A DNA stretch of 5,501 nt from Schleiferiaceae bacterium (GCA_025210575.1 JAOARK010000499.1:1-5501); one strand, 5' to 3'; positions 1 to 5,501 are shown, counted from the first letter of the stretch. Numbers and translations are program-made. Notes: a model not told the origin generated them from the sequence alone.

Positions 1-575
1 AATGCATAGATCAATGCCGCGGCACCAAAGAAAACCTGCATTGCCCCATTAAACATAGGTACCTTATAATAGTCTTCGGGGTCGTTAACTAGTGTAAGTA
101 TCAAAACTGCAGCTGCCGTTTTTATCAAAACATCTACCAAGGCTGTAACGCTAACCTTTTGTAAACCTTCGTATATAAAAACAGGATACAAGCCCCAACC
201 CAAGACAATAGGAAAGCCAGCCGTCAAAATCACCAAATTCTCAGAAAACTTAGGAATGAACAGAACCATAACTAAGAAGATGACAAGACAGAAAGCAAAG
301 AGCAATGCTTTGGCTAACATTACGGTTGAAAAAACAAAAGACACCTTATCCATATCCTGGGCTTTGGCCGCAATCCTTCTCGTTGCAGTTCTGTTAAACC
401 CATGATTTATAGTAACGATGAAGAACAGTAAAGTAGCCTGTGCAAATTCAATGAGCCCAAAATTTTCAGGCCCAACAATTCGAGTAACATAGGGAATTGT
501 GACTAGGGGTAGCAAGTAATTCGCTAATTGCGATATGGTTAAAAACCCTATGTTTTTAAAAAGTCTCTTTTGCAC
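1..575 (-). CDS. Wzx/PST-type polysaccharide flippase, N-terminal part (cut by window edge)
   Basis: This is the first 191 residues of an inner-membrane protein of the MOP superfamily (polysaccharide transporter / O-antigen flippase type), which flips undecaprenyl-linked oligosaccharides to the periplasm. I translated it by hand from the reverse strand; the frame is open to position 1, so the C-terminal half or more (family usually 400-500 residues) lies outside. Visible family features are a basic N-terminus (QKRLFKN, residues 2-8), a first membrane helix leading into LLPLVTIPYVTRIVG (21-35) and the ENFGLIEFAQA stretch (37-47), then NHGFNRTATRRIA (58-70), and hydrophobic segments at about 45-57, 84-107, 113-135 and 145-163. 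The GTG start at 575 is chosen because the hydrophobic core begins soon after it and a TATATTTG promoter box ends 22 bases upstream. An in-frame GTG at 617 lies upstream of that box. The gene is divergent from the glycerophosphotransferase gene. Family is confident; the glycan substrate is not known. Confidence 0.88.
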   Translation of the reverse strand, partial: MQKRLFKNIGFLTISQLANYLLPLVTIPYVTRIVGPENFGLIEFAQATLLFFIVTINHGFNRTATRRIAAKAQDMDKVSFVFSTVMLAKALLFAFCLVIFLVMVLFIPKFSENLVILTAGFPIVLGWGLYPVFIYEGLQKVSVTALVDVLIKTAAAVLILTLVNDPEDYYKVPMFNGAMQVFFGAAALIYA

Positions 576-592
576 CTTAACGGTTTGAATGA

Positions 593-616
593 TTGCGCAA
601 ATATAATCTGCATGCA
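593..616. other. Two short perfect palindromes in the divergent promoter region
   Basis: TTGCGCAA (593-600) and TGCATGCA (609-616) are both perfect 8-bp palindromes, eight bases apart. The first overlaps the end of the leftward -7 box; the second lies in the spacer of that promoter and about 50 bases upstream of the rightward box. Their position would suit an operator acting on both divergent promoters, but 8-bp palindromes also arise by chance and no regulator is visible here. Confidence 0.2.
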
Positions 617-631
617 CGGGAGATGTTGCAA
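598..631 (-). promoter_or_regulatory. Candidate Bacteroidota-type promoter of the flippase gene
   Basis: On the minus strand TATATTTG (605 down to 598) is an exact match to the Bacteroidota -7 consensus TAnnTTTG. A TTG at 631-629 lies 23 bases upstream as a possible -33 element, at the long end of the accepted spacing. The box ends 22 bases before the GTG at 575, so transcription would begin shortly before that codon and exclude the upstream GTG at 617. Consensus match only. Confidence 0.55.
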
Positions 632-640
632 TAATTAATC

Positions 641-672
641 TTTACCCAGCAACAAGGTCAACACTATATTTG
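641..672 (+). promoter_or_regulatory. Candidate promoter of the glycerophosphotransferase gene
   Basis: TATATTTG at 665-672 exactly matches the TAnnTTTG -7 box. TTTA at 641-644, 20 bases upstream, is a one-mismatch candidate for the -33 TTTG. The box ends 18 bases before the ATG at 691. It overlaps the TTG at 670 that could formally start the reading frame, so that TTG is unlikely to be the start. It faces away from the leftward promoter, giving a compact divergent pair. Confidence 0.5.
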
Positions 673-690
673 CCGCTTCAAAAATTATTT

Positions 691-1878
691 ATGCTCTACA
701 AGCTTACGCGGAAAGTTGTATACAATGTCATGTGGCTGTTCTACCCACTCTTACTCGCAATTAAGCGAGATAAAAGTATTTGGGTTTTTGGTGGAAAGTT
801 CAACAAGTACTATGACAATGTAAAGTATATGTTTGAATATGTTCATGAACATGAAGATACTATTCGCGCCATCTGGATTACGGGGTCCAAAGAATTGAAG
901 AAGGAACTGGAGGCTAAAGGGTATGAAGTTAAATTAAGATATAGTTTAAGCGGTCTTTATTATGCCGCAAAGGCTGGTGCTTATCTTTATTCATTCGAAC
1001 CCAATGACATCAATCTCTGGCTGAGAAAAGGAGCTTTGCAATTGAATTTATGGCATGGAGTAGGCTTAAAGAAAATAGGCAATGATGTATCTCATGGGCT
1101 AAATAGCTTTATGTTCGATCCAAAGACTCCAAAACAAAAGGTAATTAGCCGCCTACATTCACCGCAAATGTTAGATCGTTCTTTCTATATGCTCTCTACG
1201 TCAAAGACGATGCAAGAAATTTACAGCAAGGCATTTCTCCTTCCTAAAGAACAGGTAATCATTGAAGGCTATCCAAGATTAAAACCCTTTTACGATGATT
1301 CTCCAAAACCAAAAGAATGGATGGGCTTTGACAACGTAGCGATTTACATGCCCACTTTCAGAGATAATGACCCACTCTTTCTAAAAAAGGCTATACCCGA
1401 CCCTGAGGCATTAAACGAACACTGCAAAAGAAACAATCTGCTGTTCTTGTTTAAGCTGCATCCCATCACCCCTATTGAAGACAGCAATCAATTTGAAGGG
1501 TATTCTAACCTTAAAGTGCTTCCCCACTTTGGAGATATTCATGAGACCATTAAACACACAGACATTCTGATTACAGATTACTCCTCAATTCTCATAGATT
1601 ATGCTGTCCTGAAAAAGCCAATTCTTATATACGCTTACGATTACGAGCATTATAAAGCCAATAACAGAGATTTCTATTTTGACTTTGATGACATCACTGG
1701 AGGAAAACAACTCATCAATTTCGATCAATTGATGAAAGGAGTTGCGACTGCACAAGAACATCAAATTCCTGGAGAAAGACTTTTCGATAAATTTTGGGAA
1801 AAAGATTCAGAAAACGCCAGTCAAGAAATTTCAACATGGCTGAAAAACAAATTGGACCAAAAAAGCAGCCTAAGCTAA
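691..1878 (+). CDS. CDP-glycerol glycerophosphotransferase family protein (TagF/TagB-like)
   Basis: A 395-residue member of the family (Pfam Glyphos_transf) that transfers phosphoglycerol, or a related phospho-polyol, from its CDP-activated form to a membrane-linked glycan on the cytoplasmic face. The N-terminus (residues 8-25) is hydrophobic with basic residues and could attach it to the membrane. Family landmarks in order: WVFGGKFNKYYDN (31-43), LWHGVGLKKIG (120-130), EGYPR (192-196), PTFRDN (221-226), FKLHP (254-258), ITDYSS (294-299), KPILIYAYDYEHY (309-321) and FYFDFDD (328-334). His-122 (WHG) and His-257 (LHP) match the two histidines known to be critical in TagF enzymes, so it looks active. 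The ATG at 691 is preferred to the in-frame TTG at 670, which sits inside the promoter box. The gene has no long extra N-terminal domain, so it could be a single-addition (TagB-like) or polymerising (TagF-like) enzyme; sequence alone does not decide. The TagD-like gene downstream supports CDP-glycerol as donor. Confidence 0.9.
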   Translation: MLYKLTRKVVYNVMWLFYPLLLAIKRDKSIWVFGGKFNKYYDNVKYMFEYVHEHEDTIRAIWITGSKELKKELEAKGYEVKLRYSLSGLYYAAKAGAYLYSFEPNDINLWLRKGALQLNLWHGVGLKKIGNDVSHGLNSFMFDPKTPKQKVISRLHSPQMLDRSFYMLSTSKTMQEIYSKAFLLPKEQVIIEGYPRLKPFYDDSPKPKEWMGFDNVAIYMPTFRDNDPLFLKKAIPDPEALNEHCKRNNLLFLFKLHPITPIEDSNQFEGYSNLKVLPHFGDIHETIKHTDILITDYSSILIDYAVLKKPILIYAYDYEHYKANNRDFYFDFDDITGGKQLINFDQLMKGVATAQEHQIPGERLFDKFWEKDSENASQEISTWLKNKLDQKSSLS

Positions 1879-1884
1879 ACTCGA

Positions 1885-1913
1885 TTGTTGTACACGGCAT
1901 TTCATTACTTTTG
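1885..1913 (+). promoter_or_regulatory. Candidate promoter of the asnB operon
   Basis: The 67-bp gap before asnB contains TTG (1885-1887), an 18-base spacer, and TACTTTTG (1906-1913), an exact TAnnTTTG match with good -33/-7 spacing. The box ends 32 bases before the asnB ATG. This suggests that asnB and the three tightly packed genes after it can be transcribed separately from the upstream glycerophosphotransferase gene. No convincing terminator hairpin is seen in the gap, so read-through is also possible. Confidence 0.5.
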
Positions 1914-1945
1914 ACCGCTTCATAGCTAGATAAGATTACAATTAC

Positions 1946-3460
1946 ATGTGCGGAATTTTTGCTGTTATTGGTGGAGACATCAACCCTACCAAATGCCAAA
2001 AGGCACTTAGCACTATGGCTCATAGAGGGCCTGATTATACAGGTGAATATTTTGACAATCACGTTTACCTTGGCCACCAAAGGCTTAGTATTCTCGATTT
2101 AAATCCAAGATCTCATCAGCCATTTACAGAAGGTGAATGGAAAATGATCTTTAATGGTGAAATTTACAATTACACCGAGTTAATTGAAGAACATAAGCTC
2201 TCGGTTGAAACTACTTCAGACACAGAAGTTCTTTTAAAAATGTACTTGAAATATGGCAGCAAATGTTTAGAATATCTAAATGGAATGTTTGCCATAGTGA
2301 TTTACAACACTAGGACAAAAGAGTACTTTATTGCACGAGACCGGTTAGGCATTAAACCAATTTATATTGCCGAAATAGACAATAGCCTAGTTATTTCAAG
2401 TGAAATAGCAGCGGTTCTAGAAATGGGCTCCTTCTCTATTAACGAATTTGCCGTAAGACAATACCGCAAATTGAGAATGACAGTAAACGGAGACACCCTA
2501 TATGAGGGTATTAAATTTTTAACTCCCGCACATTACAAAACACAAAAAGGAACCTTCCGTTACTGGGACTTGGACGTAAGCGAAAAGCAGGAACCAAAAG
2601 ACGAAGACTTAAAAGCACTGATCGAAAATGCGGTAGCACTTCGTGAACGAAGTGATGTGCCTCAAGGAACTTATTTGAGCGGAGGACTTGATAGTACAAT
2701 TGTAACCTACCTATCAAAGCCTGCTCATACCTGGACGGTTGGCTTTGAGGAATTGAATGAATTTGAATGGGGTCAGATGGCTTCTGCAGGCTTGGATAGT
2801 GAACAACACGAAATTTTAGTTGACAAAGAAGCTTTCCTTGACACTGCCAAATGGATGGTTGATAAAAGAAAAGAACCGTTATCCGTTCCAAATGAAGTCC
2901 TCATATATTTAATGACCAAAGAGGTTAAAAAGAAAAATACCGTTGTCCTTTCTGGTGAGGGTGCAGACGAACTTTTTTGGGGCTACGACCGAATCTTTAG
3001 ATGGGCCAATAGCGCCAAAGACTTTAATCTCAAAGAGTTTGATCAATACTATTGTTATGGATCACACGAGGATAATGAGGTGTTAGATTATGCCATTTCG
3101 AGTACCCCAGAAGGTAACGCATTGAAACGTGTTGGTTATTATTTTCAGATTACACATTTGCAGGGCTTGTTAAGAAGACTAGATAATTCTACCATGCTTT
3201 GCTCTGTAGAAGGTCGTGTTCCTTTTGTAGATCACCGTTTAGTAGAAATGATGGCCGGAACACCTTTTGAATGGAGAATGGGTAACTCATTTAAAGAACC
3301 TTTAAAAAGAATCTTTGGTCCAATCTTGCCCAAAGAAATCGTAAACCGAAAAAAAATAGGCTTCCCTGTTCCATTGAAATCTATTTTTACAGAACAACAA
3401 AACAAAACAGCCATGGATAATTGGCTAGACTATAACCTCAACTTAATTTTAGACAAATGA
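1946..3460 (+). CDS. asnB: Asparagine synthetase (glutamine-hydrolysing), AsnB type
   Basis: A 504-residue class II glutamine amidotransferase fused to an ATP-pyrophosphatase synthetase domain. The classic reaction is Asp + Gln + ATP to Asn + Glu + AMP + PPi in the cytosol. The glutaminase domain (about 1-200) begins MCGIFAV, so Met removal exposes the nucleophile Cys-2; it also has HRGPD (26-30), HQRLSI (44-49), FNGEIYN (69-75) and SDTEV (91-95). The synthetase domain has the PP-loop SGGLDS (245-250), SGEGADELFWGY (336-347, with Glu-338 at the position of the proposed general base), RVPFVDHRLVE (424-434) and RKKIGFPVP (468-476). All key residues seem present, so it should be active. It is somewhat shorter than E. 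coli AsnB (554 residues). Its stop overlaps the next start by 4 bp (ATGA), implying translational coupling. Such enzymes in polysaccharide loci sometimes amidate sugar carboxylates instead of aspartate, which is a real alternative here. The start is fixed by the Cys-2 requirement. Confidence 0.93.
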   Translation: MCGIFAVIGGDINPTKCQKALSTMAHRGPDYTGEYFDNHVYLGHQRLSILDLNPRSHQPFTEGEWKMIFNGEIYNYTELIEEHKLSVETTSDTEVLLKMYLKYGSKCLEYLNGMFAIVIYNTRTKEYFIARDRLGIKPIYIAEIDNSLVISSEIAAVLEMGSFSINEFAVRQYRKLRMTVNGDTLYEGIKFLTPAHYKTQKGTFRYWDLDVSEKQEPKDEDLKALIENAVALRERSDVPQGTYLSGGLDSTIVTYLSKPAHTWTVGFEELNEFEWGQMASAGLDSEQHEILVDKEAFLDTAKWMVDKRKEPLSVPNEVLIYLMTKEVKKKNTVVLSGEGADELFWGYDRIFRWANSAKDFNLKEFDQYYCYGSHEDNEVLDYAISSTPEGNALKRVGYYFQITHLQGLLRRLDNSTMLCSVEGRVPFVDHRLVEMMAGTPFEWRMGNSFKEPLKRIFGPILPKEIVNRKKIGFPVPLKSIFTEQQNKTAMDNWLDYNLNLILDK

Positions 3461-3873
3461 CAATAGGATACACAACAGGTGTTTTTGACCTTTTTCATAT
3501 AGGTCATTTAAATCTTTTAAAGAATGCCAAAGGTCTTTGTGATAAGTTGATCGTTGGTGTTACCACCGATGAGCTGGTAAGTTACAAGGGAAAAAAGGCG
3601 GTTATCCCTTTTGAAGAAAGATTAGAAATCGTGCGTAACATTAAATATGTGGATGCGGTTATTCCTCAAGAGTCTATGGACAAAATGGAGAATTGGAGAA
3701 AACTCAAGTACGACATTATGTTTGTTGGAGACGATTGGCACAACACCCCCAAATGGGAAGACTTTGAACGTCAATTTAATGAAGTTGGTGTTAAAATTGT
3801 GTTCTTCCCGTACACCAAAGGCACCTCGTCCACGCTTATCAACAGCACGTTAGAATCACTAAGGAAACAATAA
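3457..3873 (+). CDS. tagD: Glycerol-3-phosphate cytidylyltransferase-like protein (TagD family)
   Basis: A 138-residue cytosolic nucleotidyltransferase of the cytidylyltransferase superfamily, close in length to B. subtilis TagD (about 129 residues). Expected reaction: CTP + sn-glycerol-3-phosphate to CDP-glycerol + PPi. The fold signature is clear: GVFDLFHIGHLNLL (8-21) with the HxGH nucleotide-binding motif at 14-17, the PFEERLEIVRNIKYVD segment (51-66), VGDDW (90-94), and TKGTSST (120-126), equivalent to the RTxGISTT loop of TagD. The start ATG overlaps the asnB stop by 4 bp, so the two are probably coupled. With the TagF-like gene upstream it completes a synthesis-and-use pair for CDP-glycerol. 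Related enzymes use phosphocholine or phosphoethanolamine, but the short single-domain form and the GDDW motif favour glycerol-3-phosphate. The stop TAA is followed at once by the next gene in the same frame. Confidence 0.88.
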   Translation: MTIGYTTGVFDLFHIGHLNLLKNAKGLCDKLIVGVTTDELVSYKGKKAVIPFEERLEIVRNIKYVDAVIPQESMDKMENWRKLKYDIMFVGDDWHNTPKWEDFERQFNEVGVKIVFFPYTKGTSSTLINSTLESLRKQ

Positions 3874-4296
3874 TTGAAAAAGAGAAGTATTCAAATTCTC
3901 TTTGCCGTTTATCTGGCAATAATTTTGTTCTTGGCAATTCGGCCAAGAGTACCCTATCTCTACGATACGGTAATGCCGAGTTCTGATATTGGCGGATTCA
4001 ATATGTACCCTTATTTTCTGCAGCAAAAGGTTCAATGCTACATCTTGGATAAAGAAGGGGATACCACACAAATTAATTGGCAACAACATTTTTTTCATGG
4101 CCAATTTGCCAATTCTGCACACCCCAATTACAAGTCCTTCATTGGTAATCGATTCATCGATTTCTTAGGGCAACACAATCCAGAAGTTCAGGCATTTAAA
4201 GAGGGTAATAAAGAAGGGGTTATACATCTCAACATACAATTGATTAAAGAAAAACTGGATACCACTCATTACAATTACACCAGAAATGTTGAGTAA
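3874..4296 (+). CDS. Small signal-anchored protein of unknown function, paired with the HTTM/VKGC-like gene
   Basis: I do not recognise a named family. The 140-residue product begins MKKRSI, followed by one strongly hydrophobic helix (about 7-22) and then RPR (23-25), so it is probably a signal anchor with the remaining ~115 residues outside the cytoplasm. No lipobox is seen. The exported part has FNMYPYF (42-48), a likely beta hairpin YILDKEGDTTQINW (56-69), a single cysteine (Cys-55), an aromatic/His-rich stretch WQQHFFHGQF (69-78) and NRFIDFLGQHN (92-102). The only start that keeps the basic residues and the membrane helix is TTG at 3874, directly after the TAA of the previous gene; the first in-frame ATG (3972) would remove both. 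The 3' end overlaps the next gene by 11 bp, so the two are very likely made together. My inference is that it is a partner subunit of that membrane protein. Confidence 0.75.
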   Translation: MKKRSIQILFAVYLAIILFLAIRPRVPYLYDTVMPSSDIGGFNMYPYFLQQKVQCYILDKEGDTTQINWQQHFFHGQFANSAHPNYKSFIGNRFIDFLGQHNPEVQAFKEGNKEGVIHLNIQLIKEKLDTTHYNYTRNVE

Positions 4297-5281
4297 TAAA
4301 AACTACGCCATAGAATATTACAGCATTGCATTAAAGGCTTTGGCTTTATTTCATATGCTTGAGATTTTCGGGTGGAGATATTACACACATGACCCAGAAT
4401 ATTATTTCAAACTTCCTGTCTTCTCCTTCATGGAGGGTACTCCACCAATTCTTCATTATTTACTCTTTCTGGTATATTTGTTTAGCTCCATATTCTTCAT
4501 ATTAAAACGGAAGAATTATCTATACAGCTTTGGAATCGCTTTTGGCCTTTTGTACTTGGAGTTTCACGATAAGTTTTGTTTTCATCAAGACATCTTTTTA
4601 GCGATCAACATCTTTTTTCTTTACGGATTTATCAACTACGCTTACACCTCATCAAAACCTCAACCTTACCTTTTAAAATCTTCAATTTTTATGTTGAAGA
4701 TCGTAGTGTCTCTGGTTTATTTTTTAGCTGGAATCACAAAACTCAACCCTTACTTCTTTTCTGGATTGCTATTGACAGACATGCTTGCCACAGGTCCATT
4801 GGGATTTTTATTCTCGGCAGAACAATTATCTGTTCTTAGTTCACCCCTGTTAATATTGACCACCGTTTTAGAGCTTTTAGTTCCATTTCTGATTTGGTCA
4901 CGCTATAAAACATTCGCAGTTGTTGCTGCAGTTTTAATGCATTTCGGCATCTCCATCATTGGCGAAAGAGGTATACTATTTAATCTCTATCTCCCCATAA
5001 CATTCATTTTACTTTATTCCTATGCTCCATTTAAGTGGAACACCTCAAAAAAATGGCTTTACAAATTGGCAAGATTTGTTGATACACAGAAGCTAGGTAC
5101 AATAACCTTAGATAAAAGCACGTCATTTACTTGGAAGTCTTACCTTGAACTGTCTAGAAATCTAATCTGGTTACACCCGTTAACTCTATTAAGTTTTCTA
5201 GTTTACTCTCGTTGGGTAGCCTATGTCTTTTTACTAACTATCTACCGGATTTTGGACTTGATAAGAGGCCTGTCTGCTTAG
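4286..5281 (+). CDS. Multi-pass membrane protein resembling the HTTM / vitamin K-dependent gamma-carboxylase membrane domain
   Basis: A 331-residue integral membrane protein with hydrophobic segments at about 13-30, 54-74, 79-93, 101-118, 134-151, 184-204, 208-226, 230-246 and 298-320. The segment VYFLAGITKLNPYFFSG (144-160) resembles the VYFIAGVKKLDADW region of human gamma-glutamyl carboxylase as I remember it, placing Lys-152 at the catalytic Lys-218 position. FHQDIFLAINIFF (99-111) matches the NHxYL region, with His-100 near carboxylase His-160. ELLVPFLIWSRYKTFAVVAA (196-215) followed by MHF (218-220) fits the next conserved helices. The lumenal domains of the animal enzyme are absent, so this is the HTTM-like membrane core only. 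Carboxylation, epoxidation or another quinone-linked reaction is possible but unproven. The ATG at 4286 overlaps the preceding gene by 11 bp. The C-terminal region (250-295) is polar and probably cytoplasmic or periplasmic, followed by a last hydrophobic segment. The family call rests on remembered motifs and not on a search. Confidence 0.72.
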   Translation: MLSNKNYAIEYYSIALKALALFHMLEIFGWRYYTHDPEYYFKLPVFSFMEGTPPILHYLLFLVYLFSSIFFILKRKNYLYSFGIAFGLLYLEFHDKFCFHQDIFLAINIFFLYGFINYAYTSSKPQPYLLKSSIFMLKIVVSLVYFLAGITKLNPYFFSGLLLTDMLATGPLGFLFSAEQLSVLSSPLLILTTVLELLVPFLIWSRYKTFAVVAAVLMHFGISIIGERGILFNLYLPITFILLYSYAPFKWNTSKKWLYKLARFVDTQKLGTITLDKSTSFTWKSYLELSRNLIWLHPLTLLSFLVYSRWVAYVFLLTIYRILDLIRGLSA

Positions 5282-5334
5282 AGAAAGCCAAGAATTATTC
5301 GAAGCAAAATCTACTTCCCTATTCTTTCGGAATC

Positions 5335-5342
5335 TATATTTG
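5335..5342 (+). promoter_or_regulatory. Candidate -7 box of the pyrH promoter
   Basis: TATATTTG at 5335-5342 matches TAnnTTTG exactly and ends 22 bases before the pyrH ATG, the same distance as for the flippase gene. The -33 region is weak (only TTC at 5315-5317). The 83-bp gap before pyrH shows no clear terminator hairpin for the upstream operon. The leader just before the ATG is A-rich (5353-5364), as is common for Bacteroidota starts. Confidence 0.5.
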
Positions 5343-5364
5343 CAGCACCTCATAAAAATGTAAA

Positions 5365-5501
5365 ATGAAATACAAACGCGTATTACTCAAATTGAGTGGA
5401 GAGTCTTTGATGGGGACTCAAGAATTTGGAATCTCTGGTGATCAACTAAAAGCTTATGCTCAAGACATCAAAGAAATTGTTGAAGCAGGTGTTGAAGTAG
5501 G
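5365..5501 (+). CDS. pyrH: UMP kinase (uridylate kinase), N-terminal part (cut by window edge)
   Basis: The first 45 residues of bacterial UMP kinase, which phosphorylates UMP to UDP with ATP in pyrimidine nucleotide synthesis (cytosolic hexamer; amino acid kinase family, about 235-240 residues when complete). The sequence YKRVLLKLSGESLMG (3-17) carries the phosphate-binding KLSGE motif (9-13) and is very close to the E. coli enzyme (YKRILLKLSGEAL). EFGISGDQLKAYAQDIKEIVEAGVEV continues the same alignment. The ATG at 5365 is fixed by this alignment; an ATG at 5358 is followed at once by a stop. This is a core gene, usually next to frr, and marks the edge of the polysaccharide region. UDP from this enzyme feeds UDP-sugar and, via UTP, CTP pools, but the link to the neighbouring genes is probably only positional. 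Confidence 0.95.
   Translation, partial: MKYKRVLLKLSGESLMGTQEFGISGDQLKAYAQDIKEIVEAGVEV

Noticed and set aside
670..690. TTG at 670 as start of the glycerophosphotransferase, adding seven residues
   Set aside because: The TTG overlaps the last bases of the TATATTTG promoter box, so it would lie upstream of the transcript start. ATG 691 gives a normal family N-terminus.
1864..1878. Possible small hairpin AGC-CTAA-GCT at the end of the glycerophosphotransferase gene
   Set aside because: The stem is only three pairs and has no following T run, so it is not a terminator.
1715..2080. Minus-strand open frame of 121 codons across the asnB start
   Set aside because: It lies antisense to two clearly real genes, has no recognisable domain and covers their conserved motifs.
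2511..2891. Minus-strand open frame of 126 codons inside asnB
   Set aside because: It is antisense to the conserved PP-loop region of asnB and its product has no plausible protein pattern.
3232..3414. Minus-strand open frame of 60 codons inside the end of asnB
   Set aside because: It is short, antisense to conserved synthetase motifs, and without its own signals.
3647..3853. Plus-strand open frame of 68 codons inside the tagD-like gene
   Set aside because: It is an out-of-frame reading of a well-supported enzyme.
3920..3927. TAATTTTG, an exact TAnnTTTG match inside the small anchored protein gene
   Set aside because: It lies within the membrane-helix codons and has no start codon at the usual distance; the first in-frame ATG (3972) would discard the helix. 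It is probably a chance match in AT-rich DNA.
3859..4122. Minus-strand open frame of 87 codons opposite the small anchored protein
   Set aside because: I considered it as an alternative to the TTG-started gene. The plus-strand product has a proper basic start plus membrane helix and overlaps its neighbour as operon genes do; the minus-strand product has neither.
4576..4839. Plus-strand open frame of 87 codons inside the HTTM/VKGC-like gene
   Set aside because: It is an out-of-frame reading of the membrane protein and lacks hydrophobic segments or a known pattern.
1..5501. Search by eye for CRISPR arrays, tRNA or rRNA genes, insertion sequences and phage genes
   Set aside because: No regularly spaced repeats, tRNA-like sequences, transposase motifs or terminal inverted repeats were seen. 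The window is almost fully accounted for by glycan-related genes and pyrH.

Overview
This window looks like part of a surface-polysaccharide locus of a Bacteroidota bacterium, possibly a marine flavobacterium-like lineage. The evidence is AT-rich DNA, no convincing Shine-Dalgarno sequences, A-rich leaders before several starts, and four matches to the Bacteroidota -7 promoter box TAnnTTTG placed 18-32 bases before gene starts. The lineage below phylum level cannot be fixed from the sequence.

Layout: (1) At the left edge, on the minus strand, is the N-terminal 191 residues of a Wzx/PST-type polysaccharide flippase (575 down to the edge). (2) A 115-bp divergent promoter region (576-690) carries one TATATTTG box on each strand. 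(3) A TagF/TagB-like CDP-glycerol glycerophosphotransferase (691-1878) follows on the plus strand. (4) After a 67-bp gap with its own promoter comes a tight four-gene run: an AsnB-type glutamine-dependent asparagine synthetase (1946-3460), a TagD-like glycerol-3-phosphate cytidylyltransferase (3457-3873, 4-bp ATGA overlap), a small signal-anchored protein of unknown function with a TTG start directly against the previous stop (3874-4296), and a multi-pass membrane protein resembling the HTTM / vitamin K-dependent gamma-carboxylase transmembrane domain (4286-5281, 11-bp overlap). (5) After an 83-bp gap with another TATATTTG box, the housekeeping gene pyrH (UMP kinase) begins at 5365 and runs off the right edge.

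How the genes may fit together (inference): the TagD-like enzyme would make CDP-glycerol from CTP and sn-glycerol-3-phosphate. The TagF-like enzyme would transfer phosphoglycerol from it to a membrane-linked glycan, and the flippase would move a lipid-linked glycan across the inner membrane. AsnB may supply asparagine or amidate a sugar carboxylate. The small anchored protein and the HTTM/VKGC-like protein look like a two-component membrane unit whose substrate is unknown; this pair is the least explained part of the window.
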